Positions 51,988-61,114 are shown, counted from the first letter of the stretch. The stretch: 64,000 nucleotides of DNA from Lachnospiraceae bacterium XBD2001 (GCA_900116395.1 FPAN01000002.1:1-64000), one strand, 5' to 3'. Made by a program: numbers and translations. The notes: a model not told the origin generated them from the letters alone.

Positions 51988-53719
51988 ATGCCACATCAAA
52001 TTGCATCTGATAGTATTTGGCGTAGATGCCGTCCAATTTCATCAGTTCTTTATGGGTACCCCGCTCGCGAATACCGTCACTGTCTAAAACAATAATCTCA
52101 TCGGCTCCGAGAATGGTGGATAGACGATGGGCAATGGTAATTGTTGTTCTTCCAACAGATAATCGATCCAGGCTTTCCTGGATAAAACGTTCACTCTCGT
52201 TGTCGAGGGCGCTGGTTGCTTCATCCAGAATCAGGATTGGAGGATTCTTCAGGAAGACACGGGCAATAGCGATACGCTGCTTCTGTCCTCCGGAGAGCCT
52301 TGTACCGCGTTCTCCAACCTCCGTATCAAATCCATTGGGCAATCCGTTGATGAAGTCTAAAAGGTCTGCATTCTTGGCTGCCTCGTAAATCTCTGCATCC
52401 GTTGCGTCCGGTTTGCCGTAGGCAATGTTCTCGCGAATGGTTCCGTTGAAGAGATACACATCCTGCTGTACGATGCCGATGTAGGAACGCAGGGACTTCT
52501 GGGTGACGGTGCGAATATCAACCCCGTCGATACATACAGATCCGCCGGTTACATCGTAGAATCTTGGCAGCAGCGCACATAGGGTGGTCTTGCCGCCGCC
52601 GGAAGGTCCAACAATGGCAATGGATTTGCCGGCATCTACATGGAAATCAATGTGCTCCAATACTGCTTCTTCCTCTTCATAGGAGAAGCACACGTCCTTA
52701 TAATCAATGACGCCCTTGACGTCTGTTAGTTCACCGGCATCCGGCGCATCTTCGATTTCCGGAACGGTATCAATGACGTCGATGAAACGCTCGAATCCGG
52801 CCAAGCCCTTCTGGAGCTGCTCGGTAAACTCTACCAGAACATTTACCGGATTAATGAAGATATTGATGTATAAGGCATAGATTGCCAACTCTTCGCCGGA
52901 GAGTTGCCCCTTGGCAATGAAGAATCCACCGGCAATGAGGACCGTGACATACATCAGCCCCTGGAACATACGGGTTCCGGAGAAAAACAAGGCCATCTGG
53001 ATGTAGTTGGCTTTTTTGGAATCCAAGAAGGCCAGGTTACTTTTGTCGAATTTCTGTTGTTCAATCTCTTCCCCGGTAAAAGACTTCACCACGCGAATGC
53101 CGCCTAAGGTGTCCTGCAAGGAGGAGTTGATGCCGGCGATTTTCTTGCGGTTATCTGCGAAGGTGGCACGCATTTTGCCATTCTGAAGGATGGAAAAAAC
53201 TGCCATCAGAATAACAACAGCTACTAAACACAGAGTCATAGGAACATTGATCATCAGAAGGAAAATCAAGGATCCGATAATGCTGACCACTGAGATAAAA
53301 ATGTTTTCCGGACCGTGGTGGGCCAACTCGGAAATATCGAAGAGGTCGGAGACGAGCTTGCTCATCATCTCTCCGGTGTTGTGGGTATCATAATAGGAAA
53401 AAGACAGACTCTCGAACCGGTCGAAGAGCTGGCGGCGCATGGTGGATTCCATGCGGGCCCCCATCATATGTCCCTGGTAACTCATGTAGTATTTGCAGGC
53501 GCTTCGGATGATGTACATCAGAATAAGAAGGGAGGCCAGTAGTCCAAGCTTGCTTAGAATCACTTCCGGCACCTGAAGAAACAGAGTTCCCCGCAGGAAA
53601 CGTAACAACTGCGGGAAGACCAGATCAATGGCGGACATGATGGATGCGGCGATTAAGTCTAGGATAAATACGCCGATGTAAGGCTTGTAATAGGGGATGA
53701 GTCGTTTGATTAGTTTCAT
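51986..53719 (-). CDS. ABC transporter, fused permease and ATPase
   Basis: A 577-residue exporter half-transporter of the MsbA/LmrA type. Six membrane segments lie in residues 10-300; the ATPase has Walker A GPSGGGKTTL (about 365), the Q-loop, signature LSGGQKQRIA (about 469), and Walker B ILILDEATSALD. It acts as a homodimer since no partner half is adjacent. The cargo (lipid, peptide or drug) is unknown. GAGGT at 53726-53730 sets ATG 53719; an earlier in-frame ATG at 53800 would add an unlikely basic tail. Confidence 0.93.
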   Translation of the reverse strand: MKLIKRLIPYYKPYIGVFILDLIAASIMSAIDLVFPQLLRFLRGTLFLQVPEVILSKLGLLASLLILMYIIRSACKYYMSYQGHMMGARMESTMRRQLFDRFESLSFSYYDTHNTGEMMSKLVSDLFDISELAHHGPENIFISVVSIIGSLIFLLMINVPMTLCLVAVVILMAVFSILQNGKMRATFADNRKKIAGINSSLQDTLGGIRVVKSFTGEEIEQQKFDKSNLAFLDSKKANYIQMALFFSGTRMFQGLMYVTVLIAGGFFIAKGQLSGEELAIYALYINIFINPVNVLVEFTEQLQKGLAGFERFIDVIDTVPEIEDAPDAGELTDVKGVIDYKDVCFSYEEEEAVLEHIDFHVDAGKSIAIVGPSGGGKTTLCALLPRFYDVTGGSVCIDGVDIRTVTQKSLRSYIGIVQQDVYLFNGTIRENIAYGKPDATDAEIYEAAKNADLLDFINGLPNGFDTEVGERGTRLSGGQKQRIAIARVFLKNPPILILDEATSALDNESERFIQESLDRLSVGRTTITIAHRLSTILGADEIIVLDSDGIRERGTHKELMKLDGIYAKYYQMQFDVA

Positions 53720-53889
53720 GAAATACCTCGTAAAAATTGTTTGCAATCTTTTCCTACTATCATACGAAAAACTACGTGGACACTCAATAGAAATTTGCAA
53801 AAACAGATGCTACTTTCCGTGGGTTGCGAGGAAGCACCGTCCTCGATACAATAGAGAAGGAATATATGTTATGAATCAAGGGAGGATTT

Positions 53890-54498
53890 ATGGCAAGAAC
53901 GAAGAAAGCAAAGACAAATACACTGAAGCGTTTGTTTCTGGTGGATTTTGAGAATGTAAAGAGTGCAGGATTGAATGGCATCTTAGGTCTTACGGAAGAA
54001 GACACCGTATGTTTCTTCTATAGTGAGAATGCAGAGACCATGACTTTCGGCCTTCATCGTCGATTGACGGAGACCAAGGCTACAGTCCAATATCAGAAGG
54101 TGGAAGTGGGTGTAAAGAATGCGTTGGATTTCCAACTTTCTTCCTATTTAGGATATGCCATTTCACAGAATCTGGCAGCTGGGTTAGATCAGGTGCAGTA
54201 CTATATCGTGACCAATGATCAGGGATTTGCTTGCTTGAAGACCTATTGGAAGAAGCGGAATGTGGAGGTGAATCTGGTTTCTGAGATTACGGTAGGTGTG
54301 CAGAACGTAGCACCTGCTAAGGAAGAGGCCAAGGAGACAAAGCCTGTGAAGGACGCCAAGAACACCAAGACGACAAAGCCTGCAGTCAAGGAAACAAAGG
54401 ATGTTGAGAAGGCAGAGAAACCTGCCAAAAAACCGACGCGAAGAAGGTCGACCAAGAAGGCTACGAAGGAAACTACAAAGGAAGCTACGACAGAGTAG
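53890..54498 (+). CDS. PIN-like domain protein with lysine-rich tail
   Basis: A 202-residue protein. Residues 15-135 fit a PIN-like nuclease fold: FLVDFENVKSAGLNG (17-31) with the first acidic residues, VCFFYSENAETM, VKNALDFQLSSYLGY with a central Asp, and YYIVTNDQGFACLKTYWKK with the last Asp. The tail (about 145-202) is a repetitive Lys/Thr/Glu/Ala stretch (KETKPVKDAK, PTRRRSTKKATKE) like those of nucleic-acid-binding histone-H1-type tails. It may cut or bind RNA. The exact PIN subfamily (PIN7-like) is a guess. GGGAGG precedes ATG 53890. Confidence 0.78.
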   Translation: MARTKKAKTNTLKRLFLVDFENVKSAGLNGILGLTEEDTVCFFYSENAETMTFGLHRRLTETKATVQYQKVEVGVKNALDFQLSSYLGYAISQNLAAGLDQVQYYIVTNDQGFACLKTYWKKRNVEVNLVSEITVGVQNVAPAKEEAKETKPVKDAKNTKTTKPAVKETKDVEKAEKPAKKPTRRRSTKKATKETTKEATTE

Positions 54499-54510
54499 AA
54501 TGATAAGAAA

Positions 54511-54556
54511 GGCATATAAAACCGGTTATTTCATTGGTTTTATATGCCTCTTTTTT
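54511..54556. terminator. Bidirectional terminator
   Basis: A perfect 13-base stem, GGCATATAAAACC with GGTTTTATATGCC, followed by a T run on the plus strand; A-rich bases on the other side let it also end the minus-strand operon. Confidence 0.9.
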
Positions 54557-54559
54557 ATA

Positions 54560-56026
54560 CTATGCCTTCTTTTTTAACTCTTCTACGATGCGATCGTATT
54601 CTTCCTCGTCCAACTTATAATGTTTGATATACAACCGATAGGAGATGAACATCAAGACACATGGCAGGATGCAGATGCATAGGAGTAGTCCGATGCGTTC
54701 GGCAGAGGTAACCCCTGCAATAACATCGCTGATGGATGAGAGCTTGCTTGCTTCATCTATGGTGCCGGCGGAAGCGGCATTCTCATAATCGGAGATCTGG
54801 TTGGTGTAAGTGGTAACGCCAAGAATCATGTATATCAATGCAGTGATAAGGACCACCAGAGCAGAGGCCATCTTGGTTAAAAACGGTCGCAGGCTGGTGA
54901 TGATACCTTCATCCCGGGTGCCGTATTTGTATTCGTTATATTCTACCGTATTCATAATGGAAATCATCATAATCAGATAGAAGCAATAGTTACCGAAGTT
55001 GCCACACATGTAGCCGATGACAATCAGCGGGAACTTCACTGCGTCCGGAATAATAAGCCCTGCAAGAAGCATCAGCGTATATCCTGTTGCAGAAGTAATC
55101 ATCATAATGCCCATCAGGGGTTTGCGATGAATCTTCCGGGAGATATTCGGATAGAAAATCATGAGGATTGCAGTGGCTGCCATACCAACGGTGGTAAACA
55201 AGGAATACAATCCGCCGTCATATCCGAACTGGAAGTACAGGTAGGTGGCTCCCATGCCGCCTGGAATCAGCATGTTGGACACTTCCTCGAAGAGGAAGAT
55301 GAGGCACATCCAAAGCAACTGATCATTGCCGGTGACGGTGCCAATGATTTTTTTCATGCTGACCTTGGTCGGTGGTGTGGCTTGTTCCGAACGATTCTCC
55401 CGAACCCCGGCAAGGGTTGCAATCATAAAAAGCGGAGAGAGGATGCCGATGGCCAAAGCAATACGGCTGTATCCGGTGGTGGCGCTTCCGCCCCAGGCAT
55501 TTTTGCCGGTGGTAAGAAGCGGAATCAAAACGGAAGCCAATACACTTCCGATTCCTGCAAAGAGCGTCGCTCTGGCGGTAATGGTATTGCGCTCATCCGC
55601 ATCGGAGGATAAGGCCGGAACCATGCCCCAGTAAGAAATATCGCTCATGGTATAGGTAATGCTGTATAGGATATAGATGATGCCGAAAAAGATAATGAAC
55701 TGCCATCCTTGCAGCTTGCTGGAAAAAGCAAAGTATACAACGAAGGAGGTACTAAGGACACCTAGAAACAGCCAAGGCTTGAACTTGCCCCAGCGGGTCC
55801 GGGTGCTTTCGATAATGTTACCCATGATTGGGTCATTTAAGGCATCGAAGACTCTGGCGAAGACCATAATGCCGGTAACCGCTGCCAGCTGTGGCTTCGT
55901 CAGACTTCGTGTAAACATGATATAGGTTAGCAGGAAGCTGGTGACCAGACAATAGGTCATGTCCCTGCCGACCGTACCAAGTGGATAGAAAATCAGATTC
56001 TTCTTGTAACGTTCTTTGTCCCCCAT
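54560..56026 (-). CDS. GPH-family (MFS) sugar/cation symporter
   Basis: A 488-residue membrane protein with twelve segments of the glycoside-pentoside-hexuronide:cation symporter family. Signs: the N-terminal YPLGTVGRDMTYCLV, VFARVFDALNDPIMGNIIESTRTRWGKFKPW (only partly quoted family loop between segments II and III), and a C-terminal loop before segment XI. It probably takes up a sugar or glycoside with sodium or protons. It is the last gene of the ddl-murF transcript, 24 bases after murF, an unusual neighbour for cell-wall genes. GGGGAGG precedes ATG 56026. Confidence 0.87.
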   Translation of the reverse strand: MGDKERYKKNLIFYPLGTVGRDMTYCLVTSFLLTYIMFTRSLTKPQLAAVTGIMVFARVFDALNDPIMGNIIESTRTRWGKFKPWLFLGVLSTSFVVYFAFSSKLQGWQFIIFFGIIYILYSITYTMSDISYWGMVPALSSDADERNTITARATLFAGIGSVLASVLIPLLTTGKNAWGGSATTGYSRIALAIGILSPLFMIATLAGVRENRSEQATPPTKVSMKKIIGTVTGNDQLLWMCLIFLFEEVSNMLIPGGMGATYLYFQFGYDGGLYSLFTTVGMAATAILMIFYPNISRKIHRKPLMGIMMITSATGYTLMLLAGLIIPDAVKFPLIVIGYMCGNFGNYCFYLIMMISIMNTVEYNEYKYGTRDEGIITSLRPFLTKMASALVVLITALIYMILGVTTYTNQISDYENAASAGTIDEASKLSSISDVIAGVTSAERIGLLLCICILPCVLMFISYRLYIKHYKLDEEEYDRIVEELKKKA

Positions 56027-56050
56027 AGAAACCTCCCCTAAGTATGTGAT

Positions 56051-57448
56051 TTAGAATTCCAGTGACTTTAAATCATTCACGATTTTGGTAAAACTCATGA
56101 AGTGGGAAGCCTTTACCAATACGGTATCCCCCGGCTTCACATCCTTCTTTAACATATCCAATAATTCATCTCTGGTTGCAAAAGCATGAATGCTTGTCTG
56201 TGGTGCACGCTCTCTTGCACCGGCAACAATCTCTTCGGATAATTCTCCGGCGGTGTAGAGCTCATCAATGGCAAGGTTTGCCATGTGCTCCCCTACTTCC
56301 CGATGGAGGGCGCGTTCATTCACACCAAGCTCACCCATATCGCCAAGGACTGCAATCTTGCGGCCGGAAGCAGTGTTTAAGATGTTGAGTGCCTCCTTCA
56401 TGGACATTGGGTTGGCGTTGTAACAATCGTCAATGATGGTAAGACCATTGTCCGCATGAATCAAGTTGCTGCGACCGGTAATGGTGCCGGCAGCATTGAC
56501 GCCGGCTTGAATCTGTGCATCGGAAAGCCCCCATTCTTTCGCAACACAGGTAGCGGCAACGGCGTTGGCAACATTATGAATGCCCGGTACATGAATGTGT
56601 ACGTCGAAGGCACTGTCTTCATAATGAATGGTTGCTTGCATACCATCCAAACCAAGGTTCTTCACATCGGTTGCATATCCAACAAGCGGAGCATGAGCAT
56701 CTTCCCGATGGATACCGAAGAAAATCGGAGCCTTGCCATTGACTTGGGATACGGTGGCAAGCTTATCGTCCTCACCGTTTAGAATGGCAAGTCCGCGGCT
56801 GGTTAAGTGATCGAACATCTCGGTCTTGGCCCGTAAGACACCATCCCGGTCACCGAGATTCTCTAAGTGACAGGTGCCGATATTGGTAATGACGGAGATA
56901 TCCGGATTGCCGATGGCGGCTAAGCGATGCATCTCATCAAAATCGGAGATGCCCATCTCAAGAACAGCAACCTCATGCTCGTCGCGAATTCGCATGATGG
57001 TAAGCGGAAGACCGATTTCATTATTGAAGTTGCCTTCTGTTTTTAATACGTTGTACTTCTGTGCCAAAACGGAAGCAATCATCTCCTTTGTGCTGGTCTT
57101 GCCCACGCTTCCGGTAATACCAACCACCTTAATATCCAACTGCTGACGATAGAAGGCAGCAATCTCTTTTAAGGCAACAAGGGTAGAAGGAACAACGATG
57201 TAAGGCTTGTCGCAATTCTGCGGTGCTACCTCTACCAGAGCACAAGCGGCAGGCCCGTTTAACAAATCTACGACAAAATCATGGCCGTCCACCCGTTCAC
57301 CCTTCACTGCAACGAAGAGATATCCGTCTTCCACCTGACGGCTGTCGATGACAGCGCCGTTGATGTAGACCTCGTCCGGGTTGGAACAGTTATGCAATTC
57401 GCCGTGGCAGGCAGCTGCCACGTTGGTTAGGTTCATATTTTTTAACAT
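56051..57448 (-). CDS. murF: UDP-N-acetylmuramoyl-tripeptide--D-alanyl-D-alanine ligase
   Basis: A 465-residue Mur ligase that adds D-Ala-D-Ala to the peptidoglycan precursor using ATP. N-terminal domain 1-95, then the ATP site VVGITGSVGKTSTKEM (about 108-123), NFNNEIGLPLT, the Mur motif DDCYNANPMSM (about 342) and AVLGDMGELG. Its start overlaps the end of ddl by 7 bases, so the maker and user of D-Ala-D-Ala are translationally coupled. Confidence 0.95.
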   Translation of the reverse strand: MLKNMNLTNVAAACHGELHNCSNPDEVYINGAVIDSRQVEDGYLFVAVKGERVDGHDFVVDLLNGPAACALVEVAPQNCDKPYIVVPSTLVALKEIAAFYRQQLDIKVVGITGSVGKTSTKEMIASVLAQKYNVLKTEGNFNNEIGLPLTIMRIRDEHEVAVLEMGISDFDEMHRLAAIGNPDISVITNIGTCHLENLGDRDGVLRAKTEMFDHLTSRGLAILNGEDDKLATVSQVNGKAPIFFGIHREDAHAPLVGYATDVKNLGLDGMQATIHYEDSAFDVHIHVPGIHNVANAVAATCVAKEWGLSDAQIQAGVNAAGTITGRSNLIHADNGLTIIDDCYNANPMSMKEALNILNTASGRKIAVLGDMGELGVNERALHREVGEHMANLAIDELYTAGELSEEIVAGARERAPQTSIHAFATRDELLDMLKKDVKPGDTVLVKASHFMSFTKIVNDLKSLEF

Positions 57449-58500
57449 CCGCGTTTCTCCAAAGAAAGCTGAATCAGCTTATCGCATAATTCGTTGTAAT
57501 TCACTCCTTCCACAGCGGCTTCCTGTGGAAGAAGACTGGTTGGTGTCATACCCGGAAGGGTATTTACTTCCAAGCAGTGAATCTCGTTGGCCTCGTTCAA
57601 TAAGAAATCGATACGGGCATAGGTGTTCAGACCGATGGCAGCAGCGGCAAGCTCTGCATAATGCTGCATCTCCTTCGTCTTGTCTGCAGATAATTCAGCC
57701 GGGCAGGTCTCTACGGCAGAACCTGCAGCGTATTTGTTCTTGTAATCATAGAAGCCCTTCACCGGTGCAATCTCAATAATCGGTAGTGCACGTCCTTCGA
57801 TGACACCAACGGAGAATTCACGTCCGCCAACGTAGTCTTCGATGACGATGGTATCTTCCCAGGAAAAAGCTTCATCCAAAGCAGCCTGTAAGCCGGAAGC
57901 ATCCTGCACGATGGAAACACCGATGCTGGAACCGCCACATGCCGGCTTAACGACACATGGATATTTGATGGTGGCAAGTGCTTCCTGCAAGTCTTCCTGG
58001 TTCTTATTCACACGGATACCGCCCGGAACCGGAACACCGGCAGCCTGAAGATAAATCTTGGTGGTATCTTTGTTCATGGAAATGGCACTGGAGAGGTAAT
58101 CACTTCCGGTATACGGAATACCGAAGAGATCGAAGGTGGCCTGGATACGGCCGTCCTCGCCGTTGGAACCGTGAAGCGCCATAAATACCACATCTGCCAG
58201 ACGGCAAATCTGGATGACGTTCGGTCCGAAGAAGCACTTGGACTGGTCCGCTCTGGAAGCGCGAATGGCGTCTAAGTCCGGAGCAACACCGTCTAAGACC
58301 GGAATCTCAATATCGAAATCGTGGCTGCGGTCGAAAACGGAAGCATCCAATGCCTGCTCGCTGTCGCCGTAACCCATAAATACGTCTAACATGATGACCT
58401 TGTGTCCGTTCTCCCGAAGAGCCTTGGCAACATTGCTGCCGGACACGAAGGATACGTTACGCTCGGTGCTTAAACCACCGCATAAAACTACTATATTCAT
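57442..58500 (-). CDS. ddl: D-alanine--D-alanine ligase
   Basis: A 352-residue ATP-grasp ligase that makes D-Ala-D-Ala for cell-wall synthesis. Motifs: VLCGGLSTERNVSFVSG (4-20), ALHGSNGEDGRIQ (about 109-121), PCVVKPACGGSSIGVS (about 176-191) and LEVNTLPGMTPTSLLPQ (about 316-332). The last has the Asn-Thr-Leu-Pro-Gly of the D-Ala ligase group; a vancomycin-type D-Ala-D-Lac ligase is not indicated. First gene of the ddl-murF-symporter transcript. Confidence 0.95.
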   Translation of the reverse strand: MNIVVLCGGLSTERNVSFVSGSNVAKALRENGHKVIMLDVFMGYGDSEQALDASVFDRSHDFDIEIPVLDGVAPDLDAIRASRADQSKCFFGPNVIQICRLADVVFMALHGSNGEDGRIQATFDLFGIPYTGSDYLSSAISMNKDTTKIYLQAAGVPVPGGIRVNKNQEDLQEALATIKYPCVVKPACGGSSIGVSIVQDASGLQAALDEAFSWEDTIVIEDYVGGREFSVGVIEGRALPIIEIAPVKGFYDYKNKYAAGSAVETCPAELSADKTKEMQHYAELAAAAIGLNTYARIDFLLNEANEIHCLEVNTLPGMTPTSLLPQEAAVEGVNYNELCDKLIQLSLEKRGC

Positions 58501-58560
58501 CTGATTATCTCCTCATAAAACATCGTAAATATGCCCTTAAAATATAGCCCTTTTTCCTAT

Positions 58561-58603
58561 AAAAAACAAGAAAAAGCACCAACGCAAAACTGCGCCGGTG
58601 CTT
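58561..58603 (-). terminator. Terminator of the two small minus-strand genes
   Basis: On the minus strand AAGCACC pairs with GGTGCTT, with an inner GGCGCA/TGCGTT pair, followed by TTTTTCTTGTTTTTT. It separates the small genes from ddl. Confidence 0.88.
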
Positions 58604-58612
58604 CGAAAAATC

Positions 58613-58777
58613 TTATACACTTGGAATCGTTAGACGATAGCCGTCACTAAATATCCATAAATGAGCGGAAGACATCTGAAGTAGTCGAATCGGATCGCCG
58701 TGTTCTGCAATCTCCGGTTCGATTTGGGCCCGATCCCGCTCCAAATAAGTTTTTAATTCTTGAAACAAGTTGGTCAT
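58613..58777 (-). CDS. Small 54-residue protein
   Basis: A short gene on the minus strand from ATG 58777 to TAA 58613, ten bases before the terminator. The protein starts MTNLFQELKTYLERDRAQIE and ends LWIFSDGYRLTIPSV. No family is recognised. GGAGG lies eleven bases upstream, a long spacing. It follows the 95-residue gene by 58 bases on the same strand and is probably co-transcribed. A 61-residue reading of another frame over the same stretch has no ribosome site and was not chosen. Confidence 0.65.
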   Translation of the reverse strand: MTNLFQELKTYLERDRAQIEPEIAEHGDPIRLLQMSSAHLWIFSDGYRLTIPSV

Positions 58778-58835
58778 CTCTAGGTCTTCCTCCGACCTTT
58801 ATTAATCTACTAGAAATGGAAACGTTCGTCAAGTT

Positions 58836-59123
58836 CTAGACAGTTGTTCCCATGACCTTCCATAGTCCGTCGTGAAAACTGAAGGAAATTCCAATGAGGC
58901 GTTCCTGTCCGAAAGCCACAATCTTGCACTCGAAGAAGAGGGTGGGATTGTGCATCGGATCTACCGTCTTGTTCAGATTGGTACACCGGTAGGATTTGAT
59001 GGTGAAGGCCTGGTATTCCCCGTCCTCATCCTGTAGACGTATCTTCAGCGGGATGATGTTCCCGTCCTTCTTGTGTTGGCAAATCACATCTAACGTTTTC
59101 TGAGAGTGAACCATAACACCCAT
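58836..59123 (-). CDS. Small unknown protein, beta-rich
   Basis: A 95-residue protein without a signal peptide or membrane segment. Start ATG 59123 has AAGGAGGT seven bases upstream (59131-59138), which is better than the ATG at 59147. The sequence (GVMVHSQKTLDVICQHKKDGN, PLKIRLQDEDGEYQAFTIKS partly quoted, FGQERLIGISF) suggests a small beta barrel. Such proteins are found in Lachnospiraceae without a known role. Probably in one operon with the 54-residue gene after it. Confidence 0.75.
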   Translation of the reverse strand: MGVMVHSQKTLDVICQHKKDGNIIPLKIRLQDEDGEYQAFTIKSYRCTNLNKTVDPMHNPTLFFECKIVAFGQERLIGISFSFHDGLWKVMGTTV

Positions 59124-59194
59124 TGCACACACCTCCTTAACGTACACACATTATATGATGGGAATGTATGTTCGTCAAGAACGAATGTTTGGGC

Positions 59195-60094
59195 TTATGC
59201 GAGGGCTTCATTTAAGAAGCAAATATATTTTTCGGTAAGTGCCGATTGAGGTGTGTTGGCGGGAAGAATATATCCAATCTCCATATAGTCATCCACCGCA
59301 AGGGGCTTAGCGATGATATGAGGCCCGTTTAATTCTTCACTGATGACGCCACTGCAGATGGTATAACCGTTCAGTCCCACCAACAGGTTAAAAAGTGTTG
59401 CCCGGTCACGGACAATAATCTCTTTGTCGGAATCCATAGTGCTTAGAATCTCTTCGGAAAAATAGAAGGAGTTGTGACTGCCCTGCTCATAAGATAAGCG
59501 TGGATATGGTGCTAGGTCTTCTAAAGAGATTTCCTTTTTCTTGGCCAAGGGACTGTTCTTTCCAATAAATACATGGGGCGCGGCCCGGAATAAGGCGGTG
59601 AAGGTAAGCCCGTGATCCCGCAGGGTTTTCCGGATGACCGGTTCGTTGAATGTGTTCAGGTACAGCACACCAATCTCGCTGCGGCGATGGGCTACATCAT
59701 CGATGATGTCATAGGTCTGGGTCTCCCGCATATGGAATTCATATTTGTCGCCACCACTGGCCTGAATCAATTTCACGAAGGCTTCTACGGCGAAGGAGTA
59801 GTGCTGGGCAGAGACGCAGAATCGCTGCTTCCCTTGCTTGGTGCCGGTGTAGTGGGCGTTCATCAGGTTGGCCTGGTCTAGAAGCTGGCGGGCGTAACCT
59901 AAGAATTCATCCCCTTCCGGAGTAAGCTCGATGCCCTTCTTGGAACGGTGGAAGATGGTAATGCAGTATTCCTGCTCCAATTCTTTCACGGCGGTGGTCA
60001 GACTTGGTTGCGCAATATACAACTGCTTGGCAGCTTCGGTAATACTGCCGGTTTCCGCTACGGTAACCACGTAGGATAATTGTTTCAGTGTCAT
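59195..60094 (-). CDS. LysR-family transcription regulator
   Basis: A 299-residue regulator. The N-terminal winged helix-turn-helix reads TLKQLSYVVTVAETGSITEA (2-21) and LYIAQPSLTTAVKELE (26-41); the effector domain spans about 90-295. It belongs to the group with HMRETQT in the first effector strand. The ligand is unknown. It is divergent from the barnase operon across 187 bases with an AT-rich palindrome at 60129-60142, so it may regulate that operon and itself. Confidence 0.92.
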   Translation of the reverse strand: MTLKQLSYVVTVAETGSITEAAKQLYIAQPSLTTAVKELEQEYCITIFHRSKKGIELTPEGDEFLGYARQLLDQANLMNAHYTGTKQGKQRFCVSAQHYSFAVEAFVKLIQASGGDKYEFHMRETQTYDIIDDVAHRRSEIGVLYLNTFNEPVIRKTLRDHGLTFTALFRAAPHVFIGKNSPLAKKKEISLEDLAPYPRLSYEQGSHNSFYFSEEILSTMDSDKEIIVRDRATLFNLLVGLNGYTICSGVISEELNGPHIIAKPLAVDDYMEIGYILPANTPQSALTEKYICFLNEALA

Positions 60095-60122
60095 GGGGAC
60101 TCCTTTTTGCTATACATATTAC

Positions 60123-60145
60123 CTATATTATATTTAAATATATAG
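60123..60145. promoter_or_regulatory. Palindrome in the LysR/barnase intergenic region
   Basis: TATATTTAAATATA (60129-60142) is a perfect 14-base palindrome set in the wider CTATAT...ATATAG. Its place just upstream of the lysR start fits an autoregulatory LysR site. This is a candidate only. Confidence 0.4.
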
Positions 60146-60211
60146 AAAGAAACTATAGATAAAGGCAACTTATTCGTATTTTACCCAGCAAAACGGTAGG
60201 AGTCTTTTTTC

Positions 60212-60241
60212 TTGGAAACTCCATAGCCTCTGGGTTATACT
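60212..60241 (+). promoter_or_regulatory. Likely promoter of the barnase operon
   Basis: TTGGAA (60212-60217), 18 bases, TATACT (60236-60241), 40 bases before the start codon at 60282. Confidence 0.5.
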
Positions 60242-60281
60242 AGACACAGATGATTTTCTGGGGAAAAGGGAGAATAAACAT

Positions 60282-60848
60282 ATGAAAATGAAAAGACAAC
60301 TTCGTTGGATGTTATTACTGCTTGTAACCTTGCTGCTTGCCGTAACCGGTTGTGGCAAGAAGGCGCCGGTGGAAGACGTGGCGCCGGTGGCAGAGGAAGA
60401 GGTGGTAGAAACACCTGTTGTGGAGGAAGAACCGGAAGAAGAACCGGAGGAGCCAACAGAAGACGAATTCGGTACGGAAGCGGATATTGCAGCGGAAATT
60501 GCCTATGACGGCATGTATACCACCAAGGAAGACGTGGCGTTGTATTTGCATACCTACGGTGAGTTGCCGGTGAATTTCATGACCAAGGCAGAGGCTGCAC
60601 AGCTTGGCTGGGAAGGCGGCTCCTTAGAACCATATGCGCCGGGCATGTGCATTGGCGGAGACCGCTTCGGTAATTATGAAGGCAAGCTTCCGGTGCAGGA
60701 GGGCTATCATGAATGTGATATCAATACCATGGGTGCCGATGACCGTGGTGCGGAGCGCCTGGTGTACTCCGACAGCGGAAACATATACTATACACCGGAT
60801 CATTACAATACATTTGAGCAGCTGTACAGCGCTAAGGAGGATCAATAA
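60282..60848 (+). CDS. Barnase-like ribonuclease lipoprotein
   Basis: A 188-residue exported ribonuclease. The signal ends in the lipobox AVTGC with Cys24 lipidated. Residues 27-75 are a Glu/Val/Pro-rich spacer. The rest is a microbial guanyl-RNase domain close to barnase: GELPVNFMTKAEAAQLGW (93-110), GMCIGGDRFGNYEGKLP, with general base Glu144 (YHECDIN), Arg159 (AERLVYS) and general acid His174 (TPDHYNTF). Spacings match barnase Glu73, Arg87 and His102 within one residue. All catalytic residues are present, so it should be active. Its stop overlaps the barstar start. Confidence 0.9.
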   Translation: MKMKRQLRWMLLLLVTLLLAVTGCGKKAPVEDVAPVAEEEVVETPVVEEEPEEEPEEPTEDEFGTEADIAAEIAYDGMYTTKEDVALYLHTYGELPVNFMTKAEAAQLGWEGGSLEPYAPGMCIGGDRFGNYEGKLPVQEGYHECDINTMGADDRGAERLVYSDSGNIYYTPDHYNTFEQLYSAKEDQ

Positions 60849-61114
60849 TGAAAGAGTATGAGGTGGATTTAACCAGCGTTTTTAATGCAGACGAATTCCA
60901 TGAACGCTTGGGAGAAGTGGTACCTTTGCCAAGTCACTATGGGAAGAATTTGGATGCGTTGCATGACGTTTTGACGGAATCCAAGGACTGGAAGTTAACC
61001 TTCTCCAGTACCACCGAGGCGGAAGTGACTATGGGCAAATACATGGCATCTTTGCGCCGGATGTGTAAGGCAGCCATGGAAGAGAATCCTTCCCTTGAGG
61101 TTATTTTTGAATGA
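60848..61114 (+). CDS. Barstar-family ribonuclease inhibitor
   Basis: An 88-residue cytoplasmic protein like barstar. The inhibitory helix SHYGKNLDALHDVLTES (29-45) carries the Asp that plugs the barnase active site (Asp37, equal to barstar Asp39 by motif). It should protect the cell from the ribonuclease before export. The ATG shares a base with the barnase stop (TAATG) and its stop overlaps the next start (ATGA), so all three proteins are coupled. Confidence 0.93.
   Translation: MKEYEVDLTSVFNADEFHERLGEVVPLPSHYGKNLDALHDVLTESKDWKLTFSSTTEAEVTMGKYMASLRRMCKAAMEENPSLEVIFE

Noticed and set aside
58647-58832. Minus-strand open frame of 61 codons
   Set aside because: It has no ribosome site, and the overlapping 54-residue frame has one, ends just before the terminator and has more protein-like composition.
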